Shown here one piece after another: positions 1-9,764 of a stretch of DNA of 64,000 nt. Position numbers and translations under genes: made by a program. The stretch is taken from positions 44,913,877 through 44,977,876 of the forward strand of contig OV121081.1 of the NCBI GenBank assembly GCA_921293015.1, written 5' to 3'. How positions within the stretch are numbered: position 1 is the first letter of the stretch; each line of letters begins with the position of its first letter. This DNA is from Phorcus lineatus (Eukaryota; Mollusca; Gastropoda; Trochida; Trochidae). Under the pieces are notes generated by a model. It saw only the letters and a program-made list of their open reading frames with translations. It did no database searches and was not told the DNA's origin.

Positions 1-335
1 TAAAGTTCGGTTGGATACTTCTAGCTTTGACCAACGAATGGTGTTTGTAACATGCATCTCTATATCATTATGGACAGATAGAGCCAAAAAAAAACATGTT
101 AACATGTTAATTATAATTATATGTTAAATAAAACTATTCTGTTTAGGAAGCAATTTATATACATATGATTTTAAATTAAGTTTTCATGGTTTATGTGTAA
201 AATATTCTTAAAATGAAAAGACTGAAGATGATAATATATAATTATGTGTTAAAACAAGAGGTAGTTAATTGATAATAACGCAAATGTTCAGTCTGTTGCA
301 AGATGTATTTTTTCTAACTCATCATATCCTTACAG

Positions 336-384
336 TTTACAAAACAAGAGAAAAAGCTGAGGACACGGCCAGGATAATGCATCC
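336..384 (+). CDS. Penultimate coding exon of an L1-family cell-adhesion molecule (cytoplasmic tail)
   Basis: This is a 49-bp exon. It follows a polypyrimidine tract ending in TTACAG and is followed at once by the consensus donor GTAAGT. Read with two leading bases it gives YKTREKAEDTARIMHP, with the last codon split as CC|A. L1, neurofascin and neuroglian tails have a basic segment rich in K/E with an EDT-like patch shortly inside the membrane, and this peptide resembles it loosely. The main support is that its phase joins perfectly to the next exon, which carries the diagnostic ankyrin-binding motif. The first two bases need one base from an upstream exon outside the window, so the Ig/FnIII ectodomain and transmembrane helix are missing here. 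The match of this exon alone is weak; the splice context makes it likely. Confidence 0.62.
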
Positions 385-1301
385 GTAAGTACAAAGATTT
401 AACAGTTACGTGATAATTTTAGAACATTCAGGTTTAAAAGTTAAATGTCATTTTTAATGAAATTACGCTTGATGGTATTGGGCGTATTTCCATGCGTTCT
501 TTCTAAATCATTTCCTTGAAAAATGTTAGATACTGCCTTCTGTTTTCTCGGAATATTCAGGTTTAGGCTGTTTATTTCTAGTGTATGATATCGACGTTAA
601 TATATCTATCTATTATATAATAAGCAATTATCAGATGCGCCACTCGTGAAAATATCAGCTCCAACCCCACCACTCGATGAGATAAACATCGTATTTGACA
701 AACTTAATTAAATATCCTCTATTTAGCTTTGTTGGCGGCCTTCCAAAATGTAGTGCATCATCCATGTTGATCATTCGCAGTTACCCTGGGCTAAATATTC
801 CGATACTGTGCATAATATATTTATCATCACTGGGACTATAAATAAGAAAAACCTGTAGTCATTTCAGCTGGTAGCTCACACTTTCGTGTTCACAGCCAAT
901 CGAAGAGAAGCTGTCCTTTCATGTTTCTAATTAGGCTTAGGGTTTTAAGCAAGCGCGGTAATCGTTACCAAGACTTGTTTTCTTCAGATGTTCTTGCATC
1001 ACGTGATTTCAGTTGGTCATTGTGTCATATCAAGAGTCAAGGGCGGGTAATTTGAATACAAATGTTCCTGATTAAAACTCCCAGGGGTTATTTGTGAAGT
1101 GAGTGAGTTTGGGTTTAACGAGCTTTGAACAATATTTCAGTTATATTTGTTTGTGAAGAGAAAAGTCCTGAGTGACCGAACATGAATGTTGGAGAGCGGT
1201 GATAACATGACCTTTCTTACCTATAGCACCCATGACATTATTCTCATGAAAATAGATTATCTAAATGTACATTCTGATTTCCATGTTGTCTATTTTGTCA
1301 G
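385..1301 (+). other. Intron between the two L1-family tail exons
   Basis: This 917-bp intron is bounded by GTAAGT and TTGTCAG and splits a codon after its second base (phase 2). It is AT-rich and contains a degenerate copy (636-726) of the foldback element seen again near 43.9 kb. No alternative exon could be recognised inside it. Confidence 0.6.
636..726 (-). mobile_element. Degenerate MITE fragment related to the foldback element at 43.9 kb
   Basis: The stretch reads CGCCACTCGTGAAAATAT, then CACTCGATGAGATAA, GTATTTGAC and ATCCTCTATTTA. These words occur in the same order on the reverse complement of 43875-43965 (CGCCACTCGTGAAAATAT, CACTCGATGAAATAT, GTATTCGAC, GTCCTCTATG). It is a single half element; the second hairpin arm is not visible. 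It lies within the intron of the adhesion gene. Confidence 0.5.
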
Positions 1302-1491
1302 AGTTGGAGACTATGAGTCCAGACTAAGCATTGAACCTGAGAGTCTCGACACTGATGCAGACAATAGCGAGAGGGAAGGATGGATGAATGATTCTGATTC
1401 AGAGGACGACATGGATCCAAGGGAATTCAATGAAGATGGATCTTTCATTGGAAATTACGAACTGAGCAGAGTTTCATTGAATCATATCTAA
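1302..1491 (+). CDS. Terminal coding exon of an L1/neuroglian/neurofascin-family adhesion molecule, with ankyrin-binding FIGNY motif
   Basis: The exon starts after a strong acceptor (TTGTCTATTTTGTCAG) and ends in TAA. Its first base completes a proline codon with the CC of the exon at 336-384; the frame then stays open for 62 codons. The peptide has a GDYES segment (L1 has GEYRS at the same place), an acidic run (DSDSEDDMD) and FNEDGSFIGNY, followed by ten residues to the stop. FNEDGSFIGQY is the hallmark of L1-family cytoplasmic tails. It binds ankyrin and ties the adhesion molecule to the spectrin cytoskeleton, and tyrosine phosphorylation of it releases ankyrin. Odd points are N in place of the usual Q before the tyrosine, and a short C-terminal extension without an obvious PDZ ligand. 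A longer frame opens upstream at 1186, but it reads through the intron and is not the likely start. Recognition rests on the motif and the splice phase together. Confidence 0.82.
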
Positions 1492-1740
1492 GTTATCAAC
1501 CATTCGCATAAGTGGTACAAGTTGGTGCAATATTGCAAGTTAAACCACAGTCTCATAAGAAAATTGAAATTCATGCAAGTGATTTAAAGTGTAATCTTCG
1601 GATGCTACAGCTTAGTCACACAATTTATTGTTTTCGTACAATTATTATTAAGCAGAAAAGTTTTTACTTTGATCCCCAATTCAATAATTTTATTGCTAAA
1701 TCCATACTACATGGAGGAATTATGTACCATTTTTAAAGTA

Positions 1741-2125
1741 CCCCGCCGCAAAGCGCGGTGCGGGGCATATGATATTCAGCCCTGTACATCCCGTTATTGT
1801 CAGCGCAATATTTCATAAATTGCTTAATCTAGAATCCTTTAATGGGGAATACGTAGACACCAATCGGTTTTGGTGACCTTGACTAATTTTCAAGGTAACT
1901 ATTTGAACTGATGATAGCAAGATATCTCTTGAACCACTACACCAAAAGTCTTCATGTATGGTGTCAGACTTCAATGGAGAAGTACCTAGAAACCTAGACT
2001 TTGACCATTTTACAAAATCCGCGATATGTCATGAACTGCTGCACCCAGAGTCTTCAAATTTGGTATCATACTTCAGCGGAGGACTACCCAGGCACCACTC
2101 GATTTTGCTGACCTTAACCTAATAA
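1741..2125 (+). repeat. Hairpin-headed degenerate tandem repeat (~102-bp unit)
   Basis: It begins with a GC-rich stem-loop (1741-1766; arms CCCCGC and GCGGGG, with an inner CGC/GCG pair), striking in this AT-rich setting. About two and a half degenerate units follow. GATATCTCTTGAACCACTAC at 1921 and GATATGTCATGAACTGCTGC at 2023 start consecutive units, and each later holds a GTCTTCA..TGGT..ACTTCA pattern. A partial earlier unit ends with GGTGACCTTGAC near 1875. Such units with GACCTTGAC are a familiar type of interspersed invertebrate repeat. The hairpin probably marks one end of the element. Confidence 0.55.
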
Positions 2126-2481
2126 TAATCTCTTTATAATATAATTTTAAAAACAAATATGTTTAACTACAATTTTGACATGTTTGACTTCAATGACATT
2201 TGTTTGCTCATCTACATCACCTTCTTTAATAGAAAAGTAACGTGCTTGCAATTTCAGTAACCCCAAATTCTGAACACATTTCTAACTAAGTATTGAAGAG
2301 TTGTCTCCCTTCTATATTGCTTATGACAACGCCTTGTCCGACATAGATGTGTGGGAGAAAGTTAACCAATAACATATTTATAATTGGTCATTAAGACTTT
2401 AATTTTCACCTTTGTATCATAGTTTTTTTTAAACATAAGTATATATAAATGTAATATTGTTAATTTTGTTTTAAGGGTGTG

Positions 2482-2487
2482 AATAAA
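2482..2487 (+). terminator. Candidate polyadenylation signal AATAAA
   Basis: AATAAA is followed within 10 bases by a CTTTTTTTATGTTT stretch that could serve as the downstream U/GU-rich element. It is the first such hexamer after the stop codon of the L1-family gene. AATAAA is common by chance in AT-rich DNA, so confidence is limited. Confidence 0.35.
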
Positions 2488-2509
2488 CTTGCTTTTTTTA
2501 TGTTTACCA

Positions 2510-4015
2510 AAATGTATTTTCTATTGCTCTCAGAGAGCCTCAGAGACAGAATTCGCAAATATCTAGTGAAGCAGTCGTAAAATATTTACACGAGGCTTTT
2601 TGGCTTCTATGGTCTGACGAAAAAGTAATTTGACACATGTAAATTACATCTAAAATTATGAAATGCACTTGAATGAATTTTTAAATTTAAAATTCAACGC
2701 GTACCAAACATGAAATAAAAATTTGGTTTAAAAAACAATCGCAAACTTTTAAGTTTTCAGAAAGATAATGCAGGAAATGCCATTCAATGAAAAAAAAAGT
2801 AATTGATTGATTAATAACGTGAATTTTCTTTTGACAACACCAATGGTAAAATTTGAATCGGATTATATGATATGATTTCGATAATCTGAGCCTACTATGA
2901 AGTTCGGACACAAGCAATTAATGATGTATCTGGCATAGATAAATACGCTTAAAATATGCTGTTTACAGGGAAAGAAGGACTAGTGATAGATAAAGTGATC
3001 TCACAAAAGCAAAAATAAATGCAACCAATTGTAAGGCAGTGTTTTTAATCAAACCTAAGCAGATCTAAAACAAACTTTCCACGTACAGTTAAGCAATGAT
3101 TATCCATTTCCTTAGTCATTGGCTTGCTTGATGACAAGGTTGCGTAATGAGATGTTTGAAGTTCTGAAGGCAGTACATTTGACATATAGTAAAGTTTGCT
3201 ATGATTAGTTTTTAAGTAACAGAATTTTCCAAAAGGGCTACTGACCTTTTAAAATTCAACCTACAATAAAACATAAATACATAAAAACCCATATCCATAA
3301 TTGAATAAATATTTTACTGATTGGTTGTTGTCCTTGGATATAAACATCACTTACTTAAATCCGTCTGTTCAGTATATCCTTGTTCTCTTGTCCCTAGAAG
3401 AGCGCATATGCTTTCCCCAATATTCCTACTGATTTGATATTAAGGTGAATCTGCCTGTTAATTGTGTTTTTTTATAAAACAAGGTAGTAAGGTAGCAGTG
3501 GTTGCTTCGGTCATACAACTTGTAAGGAGGAGATGATGAGAATATGGAAGTGTACAGGAACCGTTATGCCCTTTAAACTACAAATCATAAATAGGTAGTT
3601 CTGACTTTTTGGGAATTATGACCGATGACTTGATCACAAATTAATCCATCTTATCATAACCTCACATAAATCATTTTCAGTAATTGAGTGATAAATAAGA
3701 AAAATCAGCTGTTACCTACATGTGCGATATGTTTCAGTGTAGATATCAACACTTCAACCAACAGTTATCACTTGCATATTTACTATCTATATAACTAGGT
3801 TAACCTTTAAGTCATAGTCTCATGTTTGCAAGGCAAATTGTAATAAATGCCGGACAAATAGTTCACCACTCACAGAAATCTTTCCCCTGACGTTTGCAAC
3901 AATTTTCAGAACTCTGCAGGCATTCTAGCCCTCAATAATGAAGTTCAAACTACCCTACCCTACCCGAATATTATGTTTTTGCGAGCGTTAGTCTTTACCA
4001 CGTCATTTCGCTAAG
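2510..4015. other. Intergenic, no gene seen
   Basis: The stretch is AT-rich with only short random frames. The one small oddity is three CCCTA repeats at 3950-3965. No splice-consistent exon, RNA gene or element end was recognised. Confidence 0.5.
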
Positions 4016-4018
4016 GCC

Positions 4019-4264
4019 GTGACGAAGAACACATACAATTTCCCAGCTGAATATCCAATGAAAATAGCTAATAGCTTACGCTTTTTCAAATACAGAAATA
4101 ACAAAAAGGTGGTAAACTCAGTTAAGAATGCGTCTGTCATAAGTATCGGCGCTGCGATGACTAGATTTCCGGTGTTTCGTACTCGCGATGGGATTGCACT
4201 TGATTCGGTACCTCATCGCCCTGAAACGGCATACGCCAATAAGCTGCTTCATCCAAAACTGTAA
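4019..4264 (+). other. Unrecognised 81-codon open frame in a GC-richer patch
   Basis: The ATG-less upstream context and lack of any family resemblance argue against a gene. However, the part from about 4120 to 4260 is clearly less AT-rich than its surroundings and contains CG dinucleotides (GTACTCGCGATGGG). The frame is basic and has no domain I can name. It could be a decayed mobile-element or exon fragment. I list it only because composition and frame coincide. Confidence 0.12.
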
Positions 4265-4561
4265 AACGGGCATCAAAATGAAAATCTTTGCAAATGCGAC
4301 AGGGAATATTTGTGTTAATGATTAGATTTTGTTCGTGAAGAATAATTAGTTCCGTTTAGTTGCCTTACAAAAATGAGACTATGACTTTAAACGCTTCAAT
4401 CTCTAATATGCCACCCAAGGAACCTGTATTATGTGATAAAAGGAAATTCTAGACGCGATGAATTGTCATTAAAGGCTTCTATTCAATGCACAGTTTAAAG
4501 TGTGACTTCTTGTTTATTTTGAAAATATTGTGTGGATGAAATTATCAAAATCTTATTACAA

Positions 4562-5270
4562 TTATTGTAAAGGATCGTACAATATGTTCAGTGAATCATC
4601 GATCATGTGTATGTTCAATTTACATATTTTCAGTCTATGAGAATCTGGTAACACACAACAAAGACAATGGAGGATAAAGGTAATAGGTAAGATACATGGG
4701 GAAGATTGCACTGTGTCAAGCAGAGTGCCGCCATGAAGTTGGAATCGGCCCTGTAACGTTGTTACGACTCCTGTAACCTTATAATCATGTGTCCAATGTG
4801 TCAAAATGATCTGGCGATAATGGATCATGTCCCCAAGACACAGAAGGTCCACAATGTAATCTTACTGAATTGTAACTGGGCTTTGAAACCTTTTTGTCAG
4901 TCAGAGAAACGTTACCCTCCTTTGGACATCTTCAGAATCTAATGTTCTGATGTGGTTAAAGAAAATGGAACATGAACATCGCCCTTGGTCTCTTGCTCCT
5001 GTGGATTATATTGATAAAGCTCCCTTTGGGGAAAAAAGGCTACAAATGATGAAAGTTTAAATAGAAATTCCATTGGACGCTGATCGATGGAACCAATGGT
5101 CATTGAGAGTTGGTTGGAAACATGTTGCACTTGTGGTTCCCTCATGGAGTGCAAAATAGATAGTTGGGAACCAATTACTTGGAGGTACTGTGGTCGTATT
5201 TGGTAGTGCATTGTTATAGTTATAGTACGACAAACATTCTATTGATGGACATACGTTAATGATCTTCATT
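4562..5270. other. Unidentified block of near-normal base composition, probably decayed coding or mobile DNA
   Basis: About 700 bp stands out from its AT-rich flanks. Two frames of 90-96 codons are open on the minus strand. On the plus strand 5090-5205 reads as a Trp/Cys-rich segment (WLETCCTCGSLMECKI and WEPITWRYCGRIW) before a stop. Several stops interrupt any longer reading. I cannot name a family. A processed pseudogene or old transposon relic would fit. Confidence 0.2.
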
Positions 5271-5274
5271 CCTA

Positions 5275-7420
5275 TAAATGTTCATATTTCATATAAACAC
5301 AATCTTTATAGCTCTTTATTCATTGATATTTGATTATAGTTTTTCATTTAAATTCATTTATTACAAAAGGTTTTTTATGTTATATCAATGTAATAGATAT
5401 TCACTATTTCATTAACAAATATTTGAATGTTCCTAGCTAAGAGATAGAAGTATACTGAAATTAGAATGAAACAATCACATGTTGACCTTGATGGCGCCTG
5501 AGATTTGGACACATGGTAAGAATATGCTTCCCGAAGTAACCAATTTAAGGATACGTTGGACCCGCTTGTAGTTTACGTTTTAGAAATATGTTCCTTACCA
5601 ATAAATCCGGCATCATCGCAGATGTTTCAAACCACCCCTTTCTTTCTTATGGTCAAAATAATTCGCTAATATCAATACCGCCATCTGTTGATGAGATTTT
5701 TCAGGACACAATGCCGTGTTAGAAATTGATTGCCGTTATGTTATAAACGCAAAAAACGCAAAGCACATTGGGAAGAAAGTTTTACATGATTCAATGTTTT
5801 TTTAACATACATTCTTTAACATTTCTTATTGAAAGTCCTTCTCATGTGAAGAAGTTTAAATCAATGAACAATCATCAACATGACTACTTTTTCTAAAACA
5901 AAATCTGCGTTTGGAAAGTTTAAATAGTTTATATGATTTTACTGACTTTACGTATAACAGTTAAATGTACATTAGTTGACATTAAAAATGTATGTTAATA
6001 CTTTAGAAATATACTTCTAATACACGAATAATTTCCAGTGTTATAATATTACAGAAGACAGGAAATCGTCTCAAATTCTTTTCTTTTTAATCTGTGGAAG
6101 TGTAAAGACAATGAGATAGGGATTTTAAATATTTGGTTAAAGAATATATAAGATAAGCATAAAAATAAAATTCTGTCAGAGGTAATTTATATGTCTTCGG
6201 TTGTGTTACAAATTCGACTTAGTACGATGTAATCCTGAAATTGTATATTTTTTTATTTAAGATTCGTTAACACATTTTTTGAATGTAGTTGTGTATATTT
6301 GGCTAAAGAAATTACACTTAATTATTTTGGTAACACATGTCATTCCCTCCTTGACCAGTTTATGCGAGAGACACAAATTATTTATCAAGTTTCTATATTA
6401 GACTCTGAGATTATCAACAGTAATAAGCTTCTTACAACGAAATATTGTCACTAAGACGACCACATATACACATTCGAAAATTACTGTACGCAAATACTAT
6501 CGGCTGAATCTCAATAAGCCATAACCGATTGAAAACCCATAAAAGTAACATTTTTCCAATGATTTCATTCCCCTTCAGAAATAATCATAATGTGTTTTGC
6601 AAAAGTCAAGGATAACTACTGATTATTACTGGTTAACAACACGGATCTGGGGATCGTTGGTTAACCCTAGTTATAGTCTTTAACATTGCCCTAAGGTTAT
6701 CATAATGCCTTTAGGTCACTTAAAGTACTTTGTGTAATTGAACCCTGGTCTTCCGCCTTTAAAGATAATATCCCCAAGTGTCAGCGATACCACTTAGACA
6801 CTATATTGCTATATTATTTAGATAAGATTAGATAGTAAAACACTATTTAGTTCAATTACAGCATACACGTATGATATGAATAATTGCAAGTTTAATACCT
6901 TTACAAGTAACATTATTAAAGTGGAGACTTAATTTCCTACTTTACTGATATATACTTTAAGAGTCTTTATATTTTGTGTGTACATCAAATTTAAGAACTT
7001 GTCAAGAGATGGTGGACTGAAGTAAAACCAGAGTTGTTGTTCTTGGCTGTATTTGCCACAAACCATCAGTATATCCTCAAAGTGAGATATTTTTGGAAGA
7101 ACAAAAATAACACAGCCTTTCTTCCCTTGGAATATTTGAATGGCGGCCAGTTTCTATGGCTAGTCTGTAATTATGACATCAAAATCTTGCAATAGCAATC
7201 TTGTAATAGAATAAAATTGAAGATGAAATGAGATATTTTTCTGCAATCAACAGTGAGATACAGTACACAATTAACAAATATATATGGTAACCTGTATGTT
7301 ACTTACAGTTTAACAGACACCTTGAGCTAAATAGGAAGAAAGTAGAGGCGTAAACCTACTCAACGACATACAGTTGTAGTAGTCGAATATGTCTAGAAAT
7401 CACCTTAATCGAAAGAACAA
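5275..7420. other. Intergenic, no gene seen
   Basis: AT-rich DNA with no frame above background, no recognisable RNA gene and no repeat end that I could pair. Confidence 0.5.
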
Positions 7421-7426
7421 ATAATA

Positions 7427-7480
<54 letters not shown>
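7421..7480. repeat. (AAT)n microsatellite
   Basis: This is an almost pure AAT/TAA trinucleotide run of about 60 bp with one G interruption near 7430. It directly abuts transposon-like sequence on the right, a common arrangement where a LINE or SINE tail seeds a microsatellite. Confidence 0.9.
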
Positions 7481-7481
<1 letters not shown>

Positions 7482-7483
7482 AT

Positions 7484-7755
7484 TTCTGGAGCGCTTAATT
7501 ATCCAATCAGTTATTGCTTAACGGCGCTTGAAAAGGAGAGAAGTTTATCGGAACAAAACTGTTTTAAGGGCTGATTTGAAAGAGTCTCTTGCGTTGATTT
7601 CTCTGAGGTATAAGGGTAGATTGTTCCAGAGCACAGGAGTTGCAAAGGCAAATGCACGGTCTCCCATAGTCGATCTTGTAGCCGGCTGAAAGAGGAACAT
7701 GGCACTAGATGAACGGAGAGAACTCCTAAGTTAACATAGCTACCTATTTCCACAT
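7484..7755 (-). mobile_element. Probable 3'-end fragment of an old non-LTR element
   Basis: The block (GGAGCGCTTAATTATCC .. ATTGTTCCAGAGCACAGGAG .. GCAAATGCACGGTCTCCC) resembles, from general knowledge, a widespread invertebrate repeat class. That class carries an 'AGCGCTTA' start, a 'TGTTCCAGAG' stretch and a 'GCACGGTC' stretch, and sits next to simple-repeat tails. The AAT run at its left fits such a tail if the element is read on the minus strand. An 80-codon minus frame here has no recognised domain. Family assignment is tentative. Confidence 0.35.
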
Positions 7756-7759
7756 ACGT

Positions 7760-8450
7760 TTTTTTTTTTTTTTACAAAAGTTACCTTCTTACAGTCTTTT
7801 TGTTTCAATCTCCACTGAAATACAAGAAAATGATGAAACCCCCCAAAAAATAAAGTTTAAAAATTACCAAACATTTCACAAAAATCAATTGTTACCGGAC
7901 ACTGCACTATGTAAATGAGAGAGGAATCACATTTCTGCGATACAAGTTGGTCGGAAAAATTTTGATCTCCGCAAATGATGTAAAGACACACGGAATGTCG
8001 AATGTAAAACTCACAAAGTCCTTTTGAATTGGCAACAATAAGTCATTAGTAAATGACGTGAACCTGTTCCTAAATAGAGCTGAGGGTTAAGTTGGAACCA
8101 TGACCTGGAGACAAGGCCTCAGTTATTGACACAGATTGATTTAAAACAGAGAACTTCAGAAAAAAGACAGTGGCAGAAAGTAATAACTCATAAGGATGAT
8201 TTCTTCGAATGTCTTTTAACTTTGTCAACTTTCTTTAATAGTAAATTTTTGTTGGTTATTATAAAATTTATCATTCAAATCCAATTCCTACGATAAATAC
8301 CACTATTGTAGGCGTTTCGATATGGATACCATAATTGAATCGTCATAACCACATATCTCATCCATTATGTTCAATTTAGATATTTCCAAGTTGATATATT
8401 TTTTTTGGAAAACTTGTAAACATTTATTAAAACACTCATTACAGAAATTA
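7760..8450. other. Intergenic, no gene seen
   Basis: It begins with a T-homopolymer (about 15 T near 7760) and continues as AT-rich DNA without recognisable features. Confidence 0.45.
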
Positions 8451-8455
8451 GGGTT

Positions 8456-9000
8456 TTAGCCAATTAGTTCGGAAAGGCCCGATGGTATGGCATTGCGTCT
8501 ATCGTACGTAAACTTTCAGCTCTTTTGAATAAATAAGGGCCACAGTGACCACTCTAAAACATATCAAGTTTTCCACTCCTTCTTAACCAAAATGTCTAGG
8601 AAACTAGCACAGTATTTTTGGTACAGCCCCTTTGCAAATGGGGAAGATTATTTGTGACCTTATTACCTCTACTAAGGGCCAGAGGGACCATCGATTTTCG
8701 TCTTTTTCACCAGAAGCAAAAGATCCAGAAAACTTAAATCTTGTGTTCAGACCCAAGAGATTATTCGGATTATAAATATAAACTTGGTGACCCTGTGACC
8801 CCTGTTAACGGCAGGAAAACTCACTCAAAATCATTTCTTATCTTCCTCAAAAGCAAATTGCGTAAAAAGCTGAAATTTCTCCCTATTTAACTTATTGTAA
8901 TTTATAGATTTTGTGACCCTGAATCAAATGAGATACAGAGACAACGGCTCTATCTTGTAAACCGTTTGACCTGTCTATATGTAATAACCGAAATAAACTT
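8456..9000 (+). repeat. Degenerate tandem-repeat element, ~130-bp units
   Basis: A head segment (GGCCCGATGGTATGGCATTGCGTCTATCGTACGTAAAC, pieces at 8475-8512) leads into three decayed units. Each ends in a GTGACC motif: GTGACCTTATTACCTC near 8656, GTGACCCTGTGACCCC near 8790 and GTGACCCTGAATC near 8913. Before each lies a 'TTC..ACCA.AAG' type stretch. The period is about 125-132 bp. The head and the GTGACC units match a kind of non-autonomous repeat common in marine invertebrate genomes. No coding capacity is seen. Confidence 0.45.
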
Positions 9001-9004
9001 ATTT

Positions 9005-9710
9005 TGAAGGTCAGTTTCGTAACTTACTTCCAACTATTATTGTAAACAAATTAGTTAGTTTGTAAGTTTTTTGCCCGTTATAGTGGCATAGTTTAGTTTT
9101 TATTAAGATTATAGAATTTGATCAGACAAAGGTTATCAGAGATTTATAAATTTAAATGGCAACAGTTACAGTTTACAAGGATAGTTTGGTTTTGCCTTAA
9201 AGCATTATGAAATTACATAATGCGCATTTAGATTAAATCTCCTTATGTTGTTATTTGTTTATTTGAAATCAAATATGAAAGTTCGCAGTGACTCAGAGAT
9301 CCTAATCATTATTATTAGTCATGGCTGCTGCCTCGAAGATATGATATATTAACATTTGAGTATGTAACCATTTGAATTCGATACATACGGTTTTAGGAAG
9401 GATATATGAAAGAAGTAATTCACCATCAAATAAAACAATGATGTTCTTGTTTAGTAAAACCATTGTTGAGAACATTCTGATAAAACATTCACTAGCTCGG
9501 GAGCTCAAGGCCTCAAATATGACACAATTATGATTGCTATGCAAGGGCCAAGTTTCCCCCGTATTCCTCTCCCAATCAAAAGGTGAAATTGTTTTAAAGC
9601 TCATTTACAAACTCGACATTTGTATTCAAGTTGATAAATATGCTACGTTACATATTTTTTTTATTAGACACATATACTTATTGGACACAAGATAAACGAT
9701 AGGCCGATTG
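9005..9710. other. Intergenic, no gene seen
   Basis: A 100-codon minus-strand frame (9302-9604) is open but has no recognised domain, splice context or composition bias, and I treat it as chance. Confidence 0.4.
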
Positions 9711-9715
9711 TTGAC

Positions 9716-9760
9716 GGGGTGGTGGTGGTGGAGGGGGGGGGGGGGGTGAATGGCGGGGTG
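9716..9760. repeat. G-rich simple tract (GGT)n plus poly-G
   Basis: GGTGGTGGTGGTGG leads into a run of 14 G and a further GGCGGGG. It is the strongest potential G-quadruplex former in the window, on the + strand. Confidence 0.85.
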
Positions 9761-9764
9761 TTAT

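Larger units (their letters stand above)
1492..2505 (+). other. Probable 3' UTR of the L1-family gene
   Basis: There is no coding signal after the TAA at 1489-1491. The first canonical AATAAA downstream on the + strand is about 1 kb away, followed by a T-rich stretch, so the mRNA probably ends near 2500. The UTR would then include the hairpin and ~100-bp tandem repeat at 1741-2125. An earlier, non-canonical polyadenylation site is possible. This is inference from signals only. Confidence 0.35.

Noticed and set aside
1186..1301. Upstream part of the 101-codon frame as the start of a small protein
   Set aside because: The strong acceptor at 1301 and the phase match with 336-384 show that this part is intron. 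Only the portion after 1301 resembles L1 tails.
3950..3965. CCCTA repeats as interstitial telomere sequence
   Set aside because: There are only three imperfect pentamers, not TTAGGG-type hexamers; likely chance.
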